From JBHHYU01 sp046757725 (lineage in GTDB: Bacteria; Desulfobacterota; Binatia; UBA9968), in the NCBI GenBank assembly GCA_046757725.1, contig JBHHYU010000078.1, positions 1 through 15,002 of the forward strand: a stretch of 15,002 bases of DNA, read 5' to 3'. Positions 14,634 through 15,002 of this stretch are shown one piece after another. How positions within the stretch are numbered: the first letter of the stretch is position 1; each line of letters begins with the position of its first letter. The notes under the pieces were generated by a model. It did not search any database. It saw only the letters and a program-made list of their open reading frames with translations, and had not been told where the DNA came from. A program made the translations under genes and the position numbers.

Positions 14634-14661
14634 AAAAAAGGGCAAAAGGAACCCCTTGCCC
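14634..14661 (-). terminator. Rho-independent terminator between rpmE and prfA
   Basis: On the minus strand GGGCAAGGGG (complement of 14652-14661) pairs with CCTTTTGCCC (complement of 14640-14649), using two G-T pairs, around a very small loop. TTTTTT (complement of 14634-14639) follows. The upstream arm is part of a tandem GGGCAAA array (about three copies, complement up to 14675). It should end most rpmE transcripts. Because no clear promoter is visible in the 40 bp before prfA, some read-through or a weak unrecognised promoter must feed prfA. Confidence 0.7.
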
Positions 14662-14719
14662 TTTGCCCTTTGCCCTGCCTAAAACCTTTAGAAAATCACA
14701 TTCCGCCTCAACCCCTCCA

Positions 14720-14929
14720 TCAGGCTGAGCTCTTAAGCCCGTATCTCCGTCTAAACTTCTCTATGCGGCCTGCTGAGTCTAAAAACTTCTGTTTGCCAGT
14801 GAAGAAAGGGTGGCACTGGGAGCAAATTTCCACATGAATACTCTTTACTGTAGAACGGGTCTCAACGACACTCCCGCAAGCACAGGTGATTTTTGCTGTT
14901 TGGTACCGCGGATGAATCTTCTCTTTCAT
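14720..14929 (-). CDS. rpmE: Ribosomal protein L31 (zinc-binding type)
   Basis: Ribosomal protein bL31 sits on the 50S subunit and bridges to the 30S head. This 69-residue protein has the classic start KEKIHPRY, the CAC pair (Cys16, Cys18) and CSQCHPFFTGKQKFLD (Cys36, Cys39). These four cysteines mark the zinc-binding C+ form. It ends with GRIEKFRRRYG. An AGGAAG SD precedes the ATG at 14929, and a good promoter candidate lies about 30-60 bp upstream. It is the first gene of the right-hand cluster within the window and is followed by a terminator and prfA. Confidence 0.97.
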   Translation of the reverse strand: MKEKIHPRYQTAKITCACGSVVETRSTVKSIHVEICSQCHPFFTGKQKFLDSAGRIEKFRRRYGLKSSA

Positions 14930-14960
14930 ATCTTCCTCGCGATCTAACTCGAATTTTACT

Positions 14961-14989
14961 TATATACCATGAACGTTCCCCACCTTCAA
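14961..14989 (-). promoter_or_regulatory. Candidate sigma70 promoter for rpmE
   Basis: On the minus strand TTGAAG (complement at 14984-14989) is separated by exactly 17 bp from TATATA (complement at 14961-14966). Transcription would start near 14954, leaving a leader of about 25 nt with the AGGAAG SD before the rpmE ATG. Spacing and position are good; the call rests on motif match. Confidence 0.55.
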
Positions 14990-15002
14990 ACCCTTTTATC
15001 AT

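Noticed and set aside
14690..14721. 10-codon frame overlapping the rpmE stop (TGATG)
   Set aside because: It is too short, resembles no known protein, and is followed by the terminator; a chance ATG is the simpler reading.

Overview
The window is a stretch of bacterial chromosome made almost entirely of core genes. Two conserved housekeeping clusters lie on the minus strand, with a short accessory segment between them. GC content is moderate (a little above 50% by eye) and most genes have Shine-Dalgarno (SD) sites. The arrangements rpmE-prfA-prmC-murA-his and xerC-hslV-hslU-argB-argD-argF are, from memory, typical of Deltaproteobacteria (Geobacter-like) and related lineages such as NC10/Methylomirabilota. 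A Gram-negative host is supported by the lipoprotein, the HslUV pair and the gene order, but the exact phylum cannot be settled from this sequence.

Right part, read in the direction of transcription from 15002 down to 7757: a sigma70-like promoter, rpmE (ribosomal protein L31), a Rho-independent terminator, prfA (release factor 1), prmC (its glutamine methyltransferase), murA (first committed step of peptidoglycan synthesis), a 219-bp gap holding a repeat-like element, then hisD, hisB, hisH and hisA. hisG, which I would expect between murA and hisD, is absent, as are hisF and hisI/E, which I would expect after hisA.

Middle part (5411-7637): a plus-strand pair, an alpha/beta hydrolase followed 7 bp later by a small lipoprotein, converges with a minus-strand gene for a secreted six-repeat Kelch protein. 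A strong minus-strand terminator hairpin lies inside the lipoprotein coding sequence and probably ends the Kelch transcript. This is the only accessory-looking part of the window.

Left part (5258 down to 1): xerC (tyrosine recombinase), hslV and hslU (ATP-dependent protease, separated by a 73-nt imperfect inverted repeat), argB and argD (arginine synthesis), and the first 16 codons of argF cut by the window edge.

I found no RNA genes, CRISPR array, transposase or obvious novel defence or biosynthetic system. The observations most worth following are the embedded antisense terminator, the repeat-like element in the hisG position, a possible leaderless start for the hydrolase, and the hslV-hslU structured spacer.
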